5,117 nt of DNA from Thermoplasmata archaeon (GTDB lineage Archaea; Thermoplasmatota; Thermoplasmata; Sysuiplasmatales; Sysuiplasmataceae), in the NCBI GenBank assembly GCA_021811925.1, contig JAKAPY010000138.1, positions 1-5,117 on the forward strand, written 5' to 3'. The notes under the pieces were generated by a model. The model saw nothing but the letters and a program-made list of their open reading frames with translations, did not search any database and was not told where the DNA came from. How positions within the stretch are numbered: position 1 is the first letter of the stretch; every line of letters begins with the position of its first letter. Shown here one piece after another: positions 1-5,117 of this stretch. The position numbers and the translations under genes are program-made.

Positions 1-75
1 CATTTCCTGTACATCTTCTTTCCCTCCCTGTCCTTGCCTGATCGTTCCTTTGCCATCGTTCACACTAGCTTTCAT
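1..75 (-). CDS. Possible 5' end of a divergent gene, frame uncertain (partial)
   Basis: Two minus-strand ATGs stay open to the window edge in different frames. The one at 56 gives a very basic start (MAKERSGKDREGKKMYRK). The one at 75 gives MKASVNDGKGTIRQGQGG followed by a few more residues and has a purine-rich stretch (GAAGGA) just upstream. The minus strand here is strongly purine-rich, as archaeal coding strands often are, and a TATA-like box lies at 93-101, about 20 to 40 bases upstream of these starts. Neither peptide is long enough for me to recognise a family. The reading could be chance, because 18 to 25 open codons is weak evidence. If real, the gene would be transcribed away from the transporter operon and share its intergenic region; in archaea a divergent neighbour of a sugar operon is sometimes its regulator, but nothing here shows that. 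Confidence 0.22.
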   Translation of the reverse strand, partial: MKASVNDGKGTIRQGQGGKEDVQEM

Positions 76-92
76 CTTTATTCCTTCTGTTC

Positions 93-101
93 TATAATTT
101 A
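93..101 (-). promoter_or_regulatory. TATA-like box for a possible divergent transcript
   Basis: The minus strand reads TAAATTATA here, an A/T-rich archaeal TATA-like element. Transcription would start around 70-73, between the two candidate minus-strand ATGs at 75 and 56, which slightly favours 56. The element is nearly symmetric and also reads as TATAATTTA on the + strand, but there it would lie about 150 bases before the binding-protein gene, so I prefer the minus-strand reading. Confidence 0.25.
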
Positions 102-232
102 TCTTTGCTAGTGATTCAACTTCTGATGGGTCCTTACCAGAAGCATATCCTCAAATCTGCGAAGTTATGAACATCATCATGCTACTGCCTGTTGTGGGAT
201 GCAGTGTGCGGGAATACTGGCGATGGAGGGCA
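102..232. other. Intergenic region, no convincing gene
   Basis: No sizeable open frame is present on either strand. The longest item is a 22-codon + strand reading at 167-235 with no support. A 6-bp inverted repeat, CTTCTG (120-125) and CAGAAG (138-143) with a 12-base spacer, is the only symmetric candidate for a regulator site I noticed, and it is short enough to be chance. A GGAGGG run at 225-230 resembles a ribosome binding site but is 23 bases from the ATG at 254 and lies upstream of the probable TATA box, so it is unlikely to be transcribed with the operon. Confidence 0.4.
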
Positions 233-242
233 TAATTATATA
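233..242 (+). promoter_or_regulatory. Probable operon promoter, TATA-like box
   Basis: TAATTATATA is the best TATA-like element upstream of the transporter operon. Archaeal transcription usually starts about 25 bases downstream of the box centre, which here means about 262-267. That falls after the ATG at 254. If this box is the functional one, the binding protein must start further in, for example at TTG 290. The flanking purine-rich GGAGGG just upstream could serve as the factor B recognition element, but the match is weak. Confidence 0.5.
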
Positions 243-253
243 CTCGAATTTGT

Positions 254-1948
254 ATGAGTGCCGCTATTAATCAGGCACTGGTGATTTTTTTGGCAGCTAC
301 TGGAAGCGGATCTTTTGCAAAGAAAAAGAAAGGAAGATTGATGTGGGCAGTCGTCGCCGTGGTCGTCGTTGTGGCTTTGATAGGCTCGGTGGTCGCCTAC
401 ACTGTTTATAACAACAACCAGAACAAAATAACAGATATATACTTCTACAACTGGTGGGCAACAGATGGAAAGATCGCGCTGACTAAGACTGTTGCTGGAT
501 TCCATTCGAAGTATCCACATTACCAGGAAGTTTCAACCCTCAAGCCGGGAGCCGGAGGCATAGCGGCTCGACTTGCAATATTGGACCTGATACAGTCGGG
601 GCATGCTCCAAACACCTTTCAGGCGAACTTCGGCTCAGATATGATAAGCTATGTTGAAGCAGCGCCACATGGATTAAACTCGTTCGTAAACATGACGCCG
701 GTTGCTCAGTCGATGGGGCTAATGACCAATGCCGTGCCGTCTGTCATCGCAGCAGGTATGTACAATGGCACAATGCTTTCGCTGCCTGTTGATACGCACA
801 GGGCAAGCCTGCTCTATTTCAACCCTCAGGTTCTGAGAGCTCACAACTTGTCAATACCGACGAACCTCACACAGTTACTCAATGAAACAGCTACCCTCAA
901 GGCAGACGGCTTGACCCCCTGGATGGTCCCTGGGAACGATAATGGGTGGGATCAGCTGAATCTCTGGGAGAGTATTTTCCTCTCAATAGCCGGACCAAAG
1001 CTGTACGATCAGATACCCTACGGAACAATTAATCTGTCAAGCCCCACAGTACAGAATTATATTTACGAAACTAACCAGATACTGTTGCAGTTCACGTCAG
1101 ACAATTACTTAGGTGCTTCGACGCTGACTTGGTCTGAAGCGATAAGCCATGTTGTCAGTGGTCAGGCTGCATTTCAGGTAAACGGCAATTTCTATGTTAA
1201 TTACGCCTACGATTATCTTAACACAACAACATACCCCGCAATAGCACCGTACACAAACTGGACAAATGTATCACTGATGGAAATGCCATTCCCGGGAACG
1301 GCAAATTACTACAATCTTGTAATTGACTCAGTTGCGGTGCCCACTGGCCCATCTGCTAAATCAGGACTTTTGTTCGCCAAGTACTTCAGTTCCTATGCAG
1401 GTCAGCAGATATTCACAAAGTGGAAGGCTGTTACATTTTACAACAATGTAACAAAAGATTACTACAACGATCCAGCTCAATGGTACGACTATCAGGCACT
1501 GTTATCCACTCCAAGCAATGACTTCGTAATGAGTTTCCCAGGCGGACTGTTCCCGAGCGTATTCAGTTCGATAGACACAGCTTTCACTGGACTGACTCAG
1601 GGCGGTGCGTCATACCTGTCCACATGGAACACAACATTCGCTTCACAAATGGCGAGTGAAAAATCGCAGTGGCTGTCGGCCAACCAGATGGGTCTTGGTT
1701 TCTGGGGAACGTTGTCTAACCCGCTTGGCGGTTACCTGCCACCGTGGGTAAATGCAACAGCTTCGACAGTCCATCAGACGACTGCAGGCAGCAGCGTTGT
1801 GCACAGCGTAACTCCTATGGCAGGTCGCCATGCTCCAAGCGTTTCGATCCCGGCATTGGCCTTCAGCTCGTCGGACAACCTGATGACAGGCACTTCGCTT
1901 CTGAAGGCCGAAGTGTCTACCCCGTCGCTTAAACAGGCATTTGATTGA
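254..1948 (+). CDS. glcS: GlcS-like sugar-binding protein of a CUT1 ABC importer
   Basis: This is the extracellular sugar-binding component of the ABC importer encoded downstream. A short basic segment (KKKKGR, residues 23-28) precedes one hydrophobic helix (about 30-52) with no lipobox cysteine, so the protein is probably membrane-anchored or cleaved after a class III-like signal (G27 would be -1, though R28 at +1 is unusual). The ligand-binding fold spans about 60-498. From memory it resembles Sulfolobus GlcS along its length, with shared stretches such as MISYVEAAP (130-138), the THRASLLYFNP region (181-191), GWDQLNLWE (231-239) and YLPPWV (494-499). Twelve N-x-S/T sequons are present (for example N146, N171, N198, N335, N398, N500) and the exterior part is poor in charged residues, fitting a glycosylated acidophile surface protein. 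A Ser/Thr-rich tail of about 60 residues follows the domain. The start is uncertain: ATG 254 is the longest, but TTG 290 has a better ribosome binding site and fits the TATA box. It is probably the first gene of the operon. Confidence 0.9.
   Translation: MSAAINQALVIFLAATGSGSFAKKKKGRLMWAVVAVVVVVALIGSVVAYTVYNNNQNKITDIYFYNWWATDGKIALTKTVAGFHSKYPHYQEVSTLKPGAGGIAARLAILDLIQSGHAPNTFQANFGSDMISYVEAAPHGLNSFVNMTPVAQSMGLMTNAVPSVIAAGMYNGTMLSLPVDTHRASLLYFNPQVLRAHNLSIPTNLTQLLNETATLKADGLTPWMVPGNDNGWDQLNLWESIFLSIAGPKLYDQIPYGTINLSSPTVQNYIYETNQILLQFTSDNYLGASTLTWSEAISHVVSGQAAFQVNGNFYVNYAYDYLNTTTYPAIAPYTNWTNVSLMEMPFPGTANYYNLVIDSVAVPTGPSAKSGLLFAKYFSSYAGQQIFTKWKAVTFYNNVTKDYYNDPAQWYDYQALLSTPSNDFVMSFPGGLFPSVFSSIDTAFTGLTQGGASYLSTWNTTFASQMASEKSQWLSANQMGLGFWGTLSNPLGGYLPPWVNATASTVHQTTAGSSVVHSVTPMAGRHAPSVSIPALAFSSSDNLMTGTSLLKAEVSTPSLKQAFD
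280..285 (+). promoter_or_regulatory. Candidate ribosome binding site favouring TTG 290
   Basis: GGTGAT matches the archaeal 16S rRNA 3' end and lies 4 bases before an in-frame TTG at 290. The same hexamer lies 5 bases before the ATPase start at 3714. Starting at 290 gives a shorter N-terminus (MAATGSGSFAKKKKGR before the hydrophobic helix) and places the start downstream of the transcription start predicted from the TATA box at 233-242. ATG 254 has no such site at a workable distance. Confidence 0.45.
1429..1453. repeat. 9-bp perfect inverted repeat inside glcS
   Basis: TGTTACATT (1429-1437) and AATGTAACA (1445-1453) are exact reverse complements separated by 7 bases. The segment encodes the A-V-T-F-Y-N-N-V-T stretch of the binding protein around residues 392-400. 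The arms are A/T-rich and fully explained by coding, so this may be coincidence. Confidence 0.35.
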
Positions 1949-1955
1949 GTTAGGA

Positions 1956-1977
1956 CCAGCTGGCAGAAACCAGCTGG
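1956..1977 (+). repeat. Intergenic hairpin between glcS and first permease gene
   Basis: The octamer CCAGCTGG occurs at 1956-1963 and 1970-1977 with CAGAAA between. Because the octamer is its own reverse complement, the two copies form both a direct repeat and a perfect 8-bp RNA hairpin with a 6-base loop. AGTT (1948-1951) and AACT (1980-1983) can extend the stem past a small internal loop. No T-run follows, so it is not a typical archaeal terminator. Its position after the binding-protein stop fits an element that protects or processes the upstream mRNA so that binding protein is made in excess over membrane subunits, as known for hairpins between bacterial malE and malF. A binding site for a dimeric regulator is an alternative. 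Confidence 0.65.
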
Positions 1978-1996
1978 GAAACTCCAAACTGAGACC

Positions 1997-2881
1997 ATGA
2001 AAAGTGAAAGGCACGCCTCTGGAAGGCGCAAGATGACATTTCTGTTCGTGGTCCCTACCTTATTTTTTGCAGCATTCCTTATATATTTCATAATCTGGAA
2101 TCTTTATTATTCATTTCTTGATTACTCGATACTTCATGCCCACAATCCGCCATTTGTTGGTTTCGGCACCTACTCGTCCGTACTGGGAGACCCGTTGTTC
2201 GTTACTGCTTTTGGTAGAACAATGCTTTGGGTGGTAGTGTGCCTCGCGGTTACAAATGCGCTGGGAATCCTTATAGCTTCACTGATATTTTTTCTCGAAA
2301 ATGGGAAACTGAAGTCAGTATACAATTCCCTTTTCCTGTACCCGATATCGATTTCACTGGCTGCTTCAGCTGTAATCTGGACTTGGCTTTACAATCCGCA
2401 GGAGGGTATCAATTCGATATTTGTGGCGTTGCACTTACCAACCTTTTCCGGTCTGTCTAGTCCATCAACTTCTGAGCTGAGCCTGATAATTGTCTCAATA
2501 TGGATATATTCGGGCCTGTCAGCGATATTCTATTACTCCTCATTCCAGGGTGTTCCCTCCCAGGTGATTGAGTCAGCAAGAGCTGACGCAGCCAAGGCTC
2601 ACACCATTGTCTTTAAAATACTACTGCCAGAGGCAAAAAATGCATTCATAGTCGCCACTGTGACCATATTCCTTTTCGTTCTCAGAATGTTCAGCCTGCC
2701 CTATGTGGCGACTGGTTTAGACCCCTTCACAATGACGCTCGCCGAGCAGATGTTCAATTATTTCACAACAGAGTTTTTTTCCAAAGCATCTGTAGTTAGC
2801 ATCATTGTTGTCATAATAGCGGCGGCCGTCATCGTCCCGTATGCTCTGTTTGGAGTAAAGAGGTGGATATCCGGTGATTAG
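1997..2881 (+). CDS. glcT: GlcT-like sugar ABC permease (MalF-type, first permease)
   Basis: This is one of two integral membrane subunits forming the translocation pore of the importer. Six hydrophobic segments are visible at about residues 13-36, 76-100, 112-132, 162-182, 216-236 and 264-286, the normal topology and length (294 aa) for CUT1 permeases. The cytoplasmic coupling loop (EAA motif) lies at 192-211, from E192-S-A-R-A-D to the closing I-L-L-P; it docks on the ATPase. Odd point: the usually conserved EAA glycine is alanine (A198, in D-A-A rather than D-G-A). The start ATG 1997 leaves a short basic N-terminus; ATG 2033, with GGAAGG at 2021-2026 before it, is an in-frame alternative that would begin directly at the first helix. 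The gene lies 48 bases after the binding-protein gene and overlaps the next permease by 8 bases, so it is surely co-transcribed with that partner. Assignment as permease is firm; the glcT label rests on gene order and GlcSTUV-like neighbours. Confidence 0.9.
   Translation: MKSERHASGRRKMTFLFVVPTLFFAAFLIYFIIWNLYYSFLDYSILHAHNPPFVGFGTYSSVLGDPLFVTAFGRTMLWVVVCLAVTNALGILIASLIFFLENGKLKSVYNSLFLYPISISLAASAVIWTWLYNPQEGINSIFVALHLPTFSGLSSPSTSELSLIIVSIWIYSGLSAIFYYSSFQGVPSQVIESARADAAKAHTIVFKILLPEAKNAFIVATVTIFLFVLRMFSLPYVATGLDPFTMTLAEQMFNYFTTEFFSKASVVSIIVVIIAAAVIVPYALFGVKRWISGD
2861..2866 (+). promoter_or_regulatory. Ribosome binding site for the second permease (GTG start)
   Basis: AGGTGG ends 7 bases before the GTG at 2874 and lies within the end of the first permease gene. 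It supports GTG 2874 as the start, which is otherwise unusual, since no ATG lies near the N-terminus in this frame. The 8-base overlap with the upstream gene suggests translational coupling. Confidence 0.55.
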
Positions 2882-3707
2882 GCCGCTGAAGATAGCGAAG
2901 AAAACGATTCATCATGCCATTTTGATCATACTTGCAGCCCTGTGGCTAATACCAGTATACACCATGCTTATTGACGGAATGAAATCGGCAGGAGGCGTCC
3001 TGACGACACCCATACTGCAGCCTACAGGCCTCTCTTTCACTCCTCTTATAACAGTTTCCAGTGCGCTGGAACTGCCAATCGTTAACAGCCTCATCCTTGC
3101 GATAGCGACCGCAACGATTTCTACATTTATCGGTGCACTGGCTGCATTTTACTTCTACAAGGGCAGATCCTGGACAAACAACACTGTCTTTGTCATAATC
3201 GCGATAGCCACGTTTATACCATATCAGATAACGCTCGTCCCTATAACTGAAATATTATCAACACTGGGTCTGTTCAACACCTACCCTGGCCTGATATTCA
3301 CCTTCGTCATATTCCATCTGCCTGGCGGGGCATTGCTTATGACGATATTCATGAGTAATTTACCGAAGAGCATAGTTGAGTCTGCCAGGGCTGACGGTGC
3401 GAGTGACTGGATTGTATTCAGCAAAGTGGCATTCCCTCTCACACTGGCAGGAGCGGTCTCAACCTTCATACTCACGTTCGTGGAGGTATGGAACAACTTC
3501 TTCATACCGCTCGTTCTGACTTCAACACCCAACATGTACACTGCCTCAATCTCACTGCTCTCATACACTGGAGGCTACGGGACACTCTACAACGACAGTT
3601 TCGCAGCTGCTCTAGTAGCATCGCTCATACCTCTGCTTGTATTTGTACTCCTCGGAAGATATTTTATGCGTGGTTTCCTTGCTCTCGGGAGCGGCTCGAA
3701 AGGGTGA
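2874..3707 (+). CDS. glcU: GlcU-like sugar ABC permease (MalG-type, second permease)
   Basis: This is the second membrane subunit, pairing with the upstream permease to form the pore. At 277 aa it has typical CUT1 MalG-type length, with hydrophobic segments at about residues 12-33, 67-95, 101-127, 136-160, 191-215 and 243-265. The EAA coupling loop is at 169-189 (E169-S-A-R-A-D-G-A through A-F-P-L) and keeps the canonical glycine (G175), unlike its partner. The C-terminus (GRYFMRGFLALGSGSKG) is the family's characteristic ending after the last helix. The conserved segment with P116-Y-Q and the following I-L-S-T-L-G-L-x-N-T-Y stretch is also typical of MalG-type subunits. The start is a GTG overlapping the upstream stop, supported by AGGTGG upstream. 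The ATPase gene starts 6 bases after its stop. Substrate cannot be read from the sequence; the glcU label follows the context. Confidence 0.9.
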   Translation: MIRPLKIAKKTIHHAILIILAALWLIPVYTMLIDGMKSAGGVLTTPILQPTGLSFTPLITVSSALELPIVNSLILAIATATISTFIGALAAFYFYKGRSWTNNTVFVIIAIATFIPYQITLVPITEILSTLGLFNTYPGLIFTFVIFHLPGGALLMTIFMSNLPKSIVESARADGASDWIVFSKVAFPLTLAGAVSTFILTFVEVWNNFFIPLVLTSTPNMYTASISLLSYTGGYGTLYNDSFAAALVASLIPLLVFVLLGRYFMRGFLALGSGSKG

Positions 3708-3708
3708 T
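3703..3708 (+). promoter_or_regulatory. Ribosome binding site of the ATPase gene
   Basis: GGTGAT, a complete match to the archaeal anti-Shine-Dalgarno core, spans the stop codon of the second permease and sits 5 bases before ATG 3714. It fixes the ATPase start and ties its translation to the end of the permease gene. Confidence 0.7.
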
Positions 3709-3713
3709 TTGGA

Positions 3714-4922
3714 ATGGTCAAAATCGGTCTTGAAAATGTCACTAAGATATTTACGAAGAAGAAACTTGAGAACAAAGTGCTAGATGATATCAGCTTCGAA
3801 GTCGCAGATGGCAATTTCTTCGGCATAATTGGACAGAGCGGAGCAGGAAAGACGACACTCCTCCGGATAATTGCAGGTCTGGAGGGACCGACTCATGGAA
3901 AGGTCAAGTTCGACAATACGGTCGTCGCCGAGGAAGGAAAGATCAAAGTGCCAATAGAGGAAAGGAACATAGGCATGGTATTCCAGACTTGGGCTCTCTA
4001 TCCTCATCTCACAAGTTATGATAACATAGCTTTTCCGCTCAGAGCGAAGAAGATGGATGAAAATGATATTGAGTCGACTGTCCTGCATCTGGCGAAAATG
4101 CTGGGAATAACTGAAATTCTAGTCAGGAAGCCTGGCAGGATCAGCGGCGGGCAGCAGCAAAGAGTGGCCGTTGCAAGGGCTCTTTCCAAGAGCCCTTCTC
4201 TTCTGCTGCTTGACGAGCCATTCAGCAACCTCGATGCAACCATCAAGGATAATGCTAGATCTCTCATCCGCACTGTGCAGAAGGAGCTGAGTATCACTGC
4301 TATCATAGTTTCCCACGACCCTGCAGACATATTTTCGCTCGCCAGTGACACGCTTGCGATAACAGACGGCAGGAATGCCCAGATGGGCAGGACTTCGGAC
4401 CTGTACCACAAGCCCAGTAACTTAACTGTTGCAAGATCCATAGGTGAGATGAGTGTCATACAGGGTTTAATGACGCAGGGTTCCGGCAAAGATGTTGAAG
4501 TAAAGTTGGGTGATAGATGTAAACTGGGCTTCAGGAGAGATGAGCTGATTGCCATAGTTCCGGAGAACAATACAGAGGTAAGAGTCGGCTTCAGGCCGGA
4601 ATCGCTTGAAGTACTGGAGGAGAATAATACCGCACTGAAGGGGTCGGATTATTGGGTATTGATCGGTAACGGTTTTGTAAAAATATGCAGCTATTCCGCC
4701 GGAATATTCAGGGTGCTTATAAGGCTGGACGGATTGGATGATGATATAGCGGTAAGCAGCGATGTGTCAATCGATACGGACAGCAGAATTTCGCTTTATG
4801 CAAAGAGGGATGACCTGAAGCTGTTTGACTCAAATGGCAATTCAATGCTGAACTACTCGATGAGTTTGGGGAAACAGGGCAGCTCTAATGACGAGAGAAG
4901 GCGGATTTATGCATCCACATAA
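3714..4922 (+). CDS. glcV: GlcV-like sugar ABC transporter ATPase
   Basis: This is the cytoplasmic nucleotide-binding subunit that works as a dimer on the EAA loops of the two permeases. All motifs are present in order: Walker A GQSGAGKT (40-47), Q-loop Q91, signature ISGGQ (143-147, Ile in place of the usual Leu), Walker B LLLLDEP (163-169, catalytic E168), D-loop SNLD (171-174) and switch H201. The segment GMVFQTWALYP (87-97) and SHDPADIF (200-207) match Sulfolobus GlcV as I remember it. After about residue 240 comes a regulatory OB/TOBE region, with GFRPESLEV (292-300) and YWVLIGNGFVKICSYSAGIF (313-332) clearly GlcV-like. At 402 aa it is longer than GlcV (about 353 aa), with about 30 extra polar C-terminal residues from 373 ending DERRRIYAST. 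A 10-bp inverted repeat lies between the signature and Walker B codons. It is the last transporter gene, followed after 50 bases by the GH1 gene. Confidence 0.93.
   Translation: MVKIGLENVTKIFTKKKLENKVLDDISFEVADGNFFGIIGQSGAGKTTLLRIIAGLEGPTHGKVKFDNTVVAEEGKIKVPIEERNIGMVFQTWALYPHLTSYDNIAFPLRAKKMDENDIESTVLHLAKMLGITEILVRKPGRISGGQQQRVAVARALSKSPSLLLLDEPFSNLDATIKDNARSLIRTVQKELSITAIIVSHDPADIFSLASDTLAITDGRNAQMGRTSDLYHKPSNLTVARSIGEMSVIQGLMTQGSGKDVEVKLGDRCKLGFRRDELIAIVPENNTEVRVGFRPESLEVLEENNTALKGSDYWVLIGNGFVKICSYSAGIFRVLIRLDGLDDDIAVSSDVSIDTDSRISLYAKRDDLKLFDSNGNSMLNYSMSLGKQGSSNDERRRIYAST
4175..4197 (+). repeat. Perfect 10-bp hairpin inside the ATPase gene
   Basis: AAGGGCTCTT (4175-4184) and AAGAGCCCTT (4188-4197) are exact reverse complements with a 3-base loop (TCC), forming a strong hairpin in the mRNA. 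It is followed by a pyrimidine-rich stretch (TCTCTTCTGCTGCTT region). It encodes the A-R-A-L-S-K-S-P-S segment between the signature motif and Walker B, so the protein sequence is normal for the family. It may be coincidence of codon choice or may slow translation or affect mRNA stability. Confidence 0.6.
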
Positions 4923-4941
4923 TCCGACAAGTATGCCGAGG

Positions 4942-4949
4942 TATTTTAT
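4942..4949 (+). promoter_or_regulatory. Possible internal promoter for the GH1 gene (TATA-like box)
   Basis: TATTTTAT is centred about 27 bases before ATG 4973, exactly the spacing expected when transcription starts at the start codon and gives a leaderless mRNA, which is common in Thermoplasmatales. It would allow the hydrolase to be expressed separately from, or more strongly than, the transporter. The 50-base gap also permits read-through from the operon; AGGGGAT at 4954-4960 is a possible but distant (12-base spacing) ribosome binding site in that case. Confidence 0.4.
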
Positions 4950-4972
4950 GTTCAGGGGATTTGACGATTCAA

Positions 4973-5117
4973 ATGAATGGATTTCCTAAAGGGTTCAGAT
5001 TCGGCTGGTCACAATCTGCATTTCAGTCGGAGATGGGGAACAGGCTGAACGTAGACTCAAACACAGATTGGTACAAATGGGTGCATGACGGTAGTAATAT
5101 AGTGGCTGGACGAGTCA
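4973..5117 (+). CDS. lacS: GH1 beta-glycosidase, LacS-type (5' partial)
   Basis: The first 48 codons of a glycoside hydrolase family 1 enzyme run off the window edge. The N-terminus FPKGFRFGWSQSAFQSEMG (residues 4-22) followed by NTDWYKWVHD (30-39) and AGRV (45-48) is the start of the archaeal LacS beta-glycosidases, very close to Sulfolobus LacS as I recall it; the Q at residue 18 falls at the conserved GH1 glutamine that contacts the glycone sugar. The acid/base and nucleophile glutamates lie beyond the window. LacS-type enzymes are cytosolic and cleave beta-galactosides, beta-glucosides and related linkages; no signal peptide is visible here, consistent with that. ATG 4973 puts the family's first conserved residues at positions 4-5, and no upstream in-frame ATG exists in the gap. 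Placement directly after a sugar importer implies intracellular hydrolysis of the imported saccharide. Confidence 0.92.
   Translation, partial: MNGFPKGFRFGWSQSAFQSEMGNRLNVDSNTDWYKWVHDGSNIVAGRV

Noticed and set aside
225..230. GGAGGG as ribosome binding site for ATG 254
   Set aside because: Spacing of 23 bases is too long and it lies upstream of the TATA-like box, so it is probably not in the mRNA.
167..235. 22-codon + strand reading MNIIMLLPVVGCSVREYWRW ending at 235, superficially lipoprotein-like
   Set aside because: Too short, no ribosome binding site, lies upstream of the probable operon promoter, and nothing after the cysteine resembles a mature protein.
1956..1977. Hairpin as a rho-independent-like terminator
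   Set aside because: No T-run follows, archaeal termination depends mainly on T-rich tracts, and downstream permease genes have no other visible promoter.
1643..2091. Minus- and plus-strand open frames over the end of glcS and the start of glcT
   Set aside because: They overlap clearly coding sequence, give Cys/Arg-rich unrecognisable peptides, and cross a gene boundary; they are shadows of the real frames.
4016..4570. 184-codon minus-strand open frame opposite the ATPase gene
   Set aside because: The + strand carries every ABC ATPase motif in order; the antisense peptide is Ser/Leu-rich with no recognisable domain.
4959..4974. ATTTG/CAAAT 5-bp inverted repeat over the GH1 start codon
   Set aside because: Short and A/T-rich; expected by chance in such sequence and too weak to sequester the start.
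1..5117. CRISPR array, tRNA/rRNA gene, insertion sequence or attachment site
   Set aside because: No regularly spaced repeats, no tRNA-like cloverleaf, no transposase frame and no flanking terminal repeats were seen.

Overview
The window reads as archaeal, most likely an acidophile of the Thermoplasmatales type or a relative. All complete genes lie on the + strand. They form a carbohydrate ABC importer closely resembling the Sulfolobus GlcSTUV glucose transporter (CUT1 family), and the window ends inside a glycoside hydrolase family 1 gene of the LacS type. The archaeal assignment rests on LacS-type and GlcV-type protein sequence, TATA-like boxes rather than bacterial -35/-10 promoters, GGTGAT-type ribosome binding sites, frequent ATA (Ile) and AGG/AGA (Arg) codons, and an extracellular binding protein that is poor in charged residues and rich in N-glycosylation sequons. 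The Thermoplasmatales placement is inference. GC is intermediate, by eye in the mid-40s percent, which does not look like low-GC Sulfolobus.

Layout: 1-253 is an upstream region. It may carry the first codons of a divergent minus-strand gene (below about 75) with a TATA-like box at 93-101, and it carries the probable promoter of the transporter operon (TATA-like element at 233-242). 254-1948 is the substrate-binding protein. 1949-1996 is a short gap holding a perfect 8-bp hairpin built from two copies of a self-complementary octamer. 1997-2881 and 2874-3707 are the two permeases, overlapping by 8 bases. 3714-4922 is the ATPase, preceded by a GGTGAT ribosome binding site. 4923-4972 is a gap with a TATA-like box placed for a leaderless transcript, and 4973-5117 is the 5' end of the GH1 gene, cut by the window edge.

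Inferred working model: the membrane-anchored, probably glycosylated binding protein captures a sugar outside the cell, the two permeases and an ATPase dimer import it, and the cytosolic GH1 enzyme splits beta-linked galactosides or glucosides. The hydrolase beside a GlcSTUV-type importer raises the possibility that the transported ligand here is a beta-linked disaccharide or short oligosaccharide rather than only a monosaccharide. I see no CRISPR array, RNA gene, transposon or wholly new system. The items most worth a second look are the intergenic hairpin, a perfect 10-bp inverted repeat inside the ATPase gene, the disputed start of the binding protein, its Ser/Thr-rich C-terminal tail, and a substitution at the EAA-loop glycine of the first permease.
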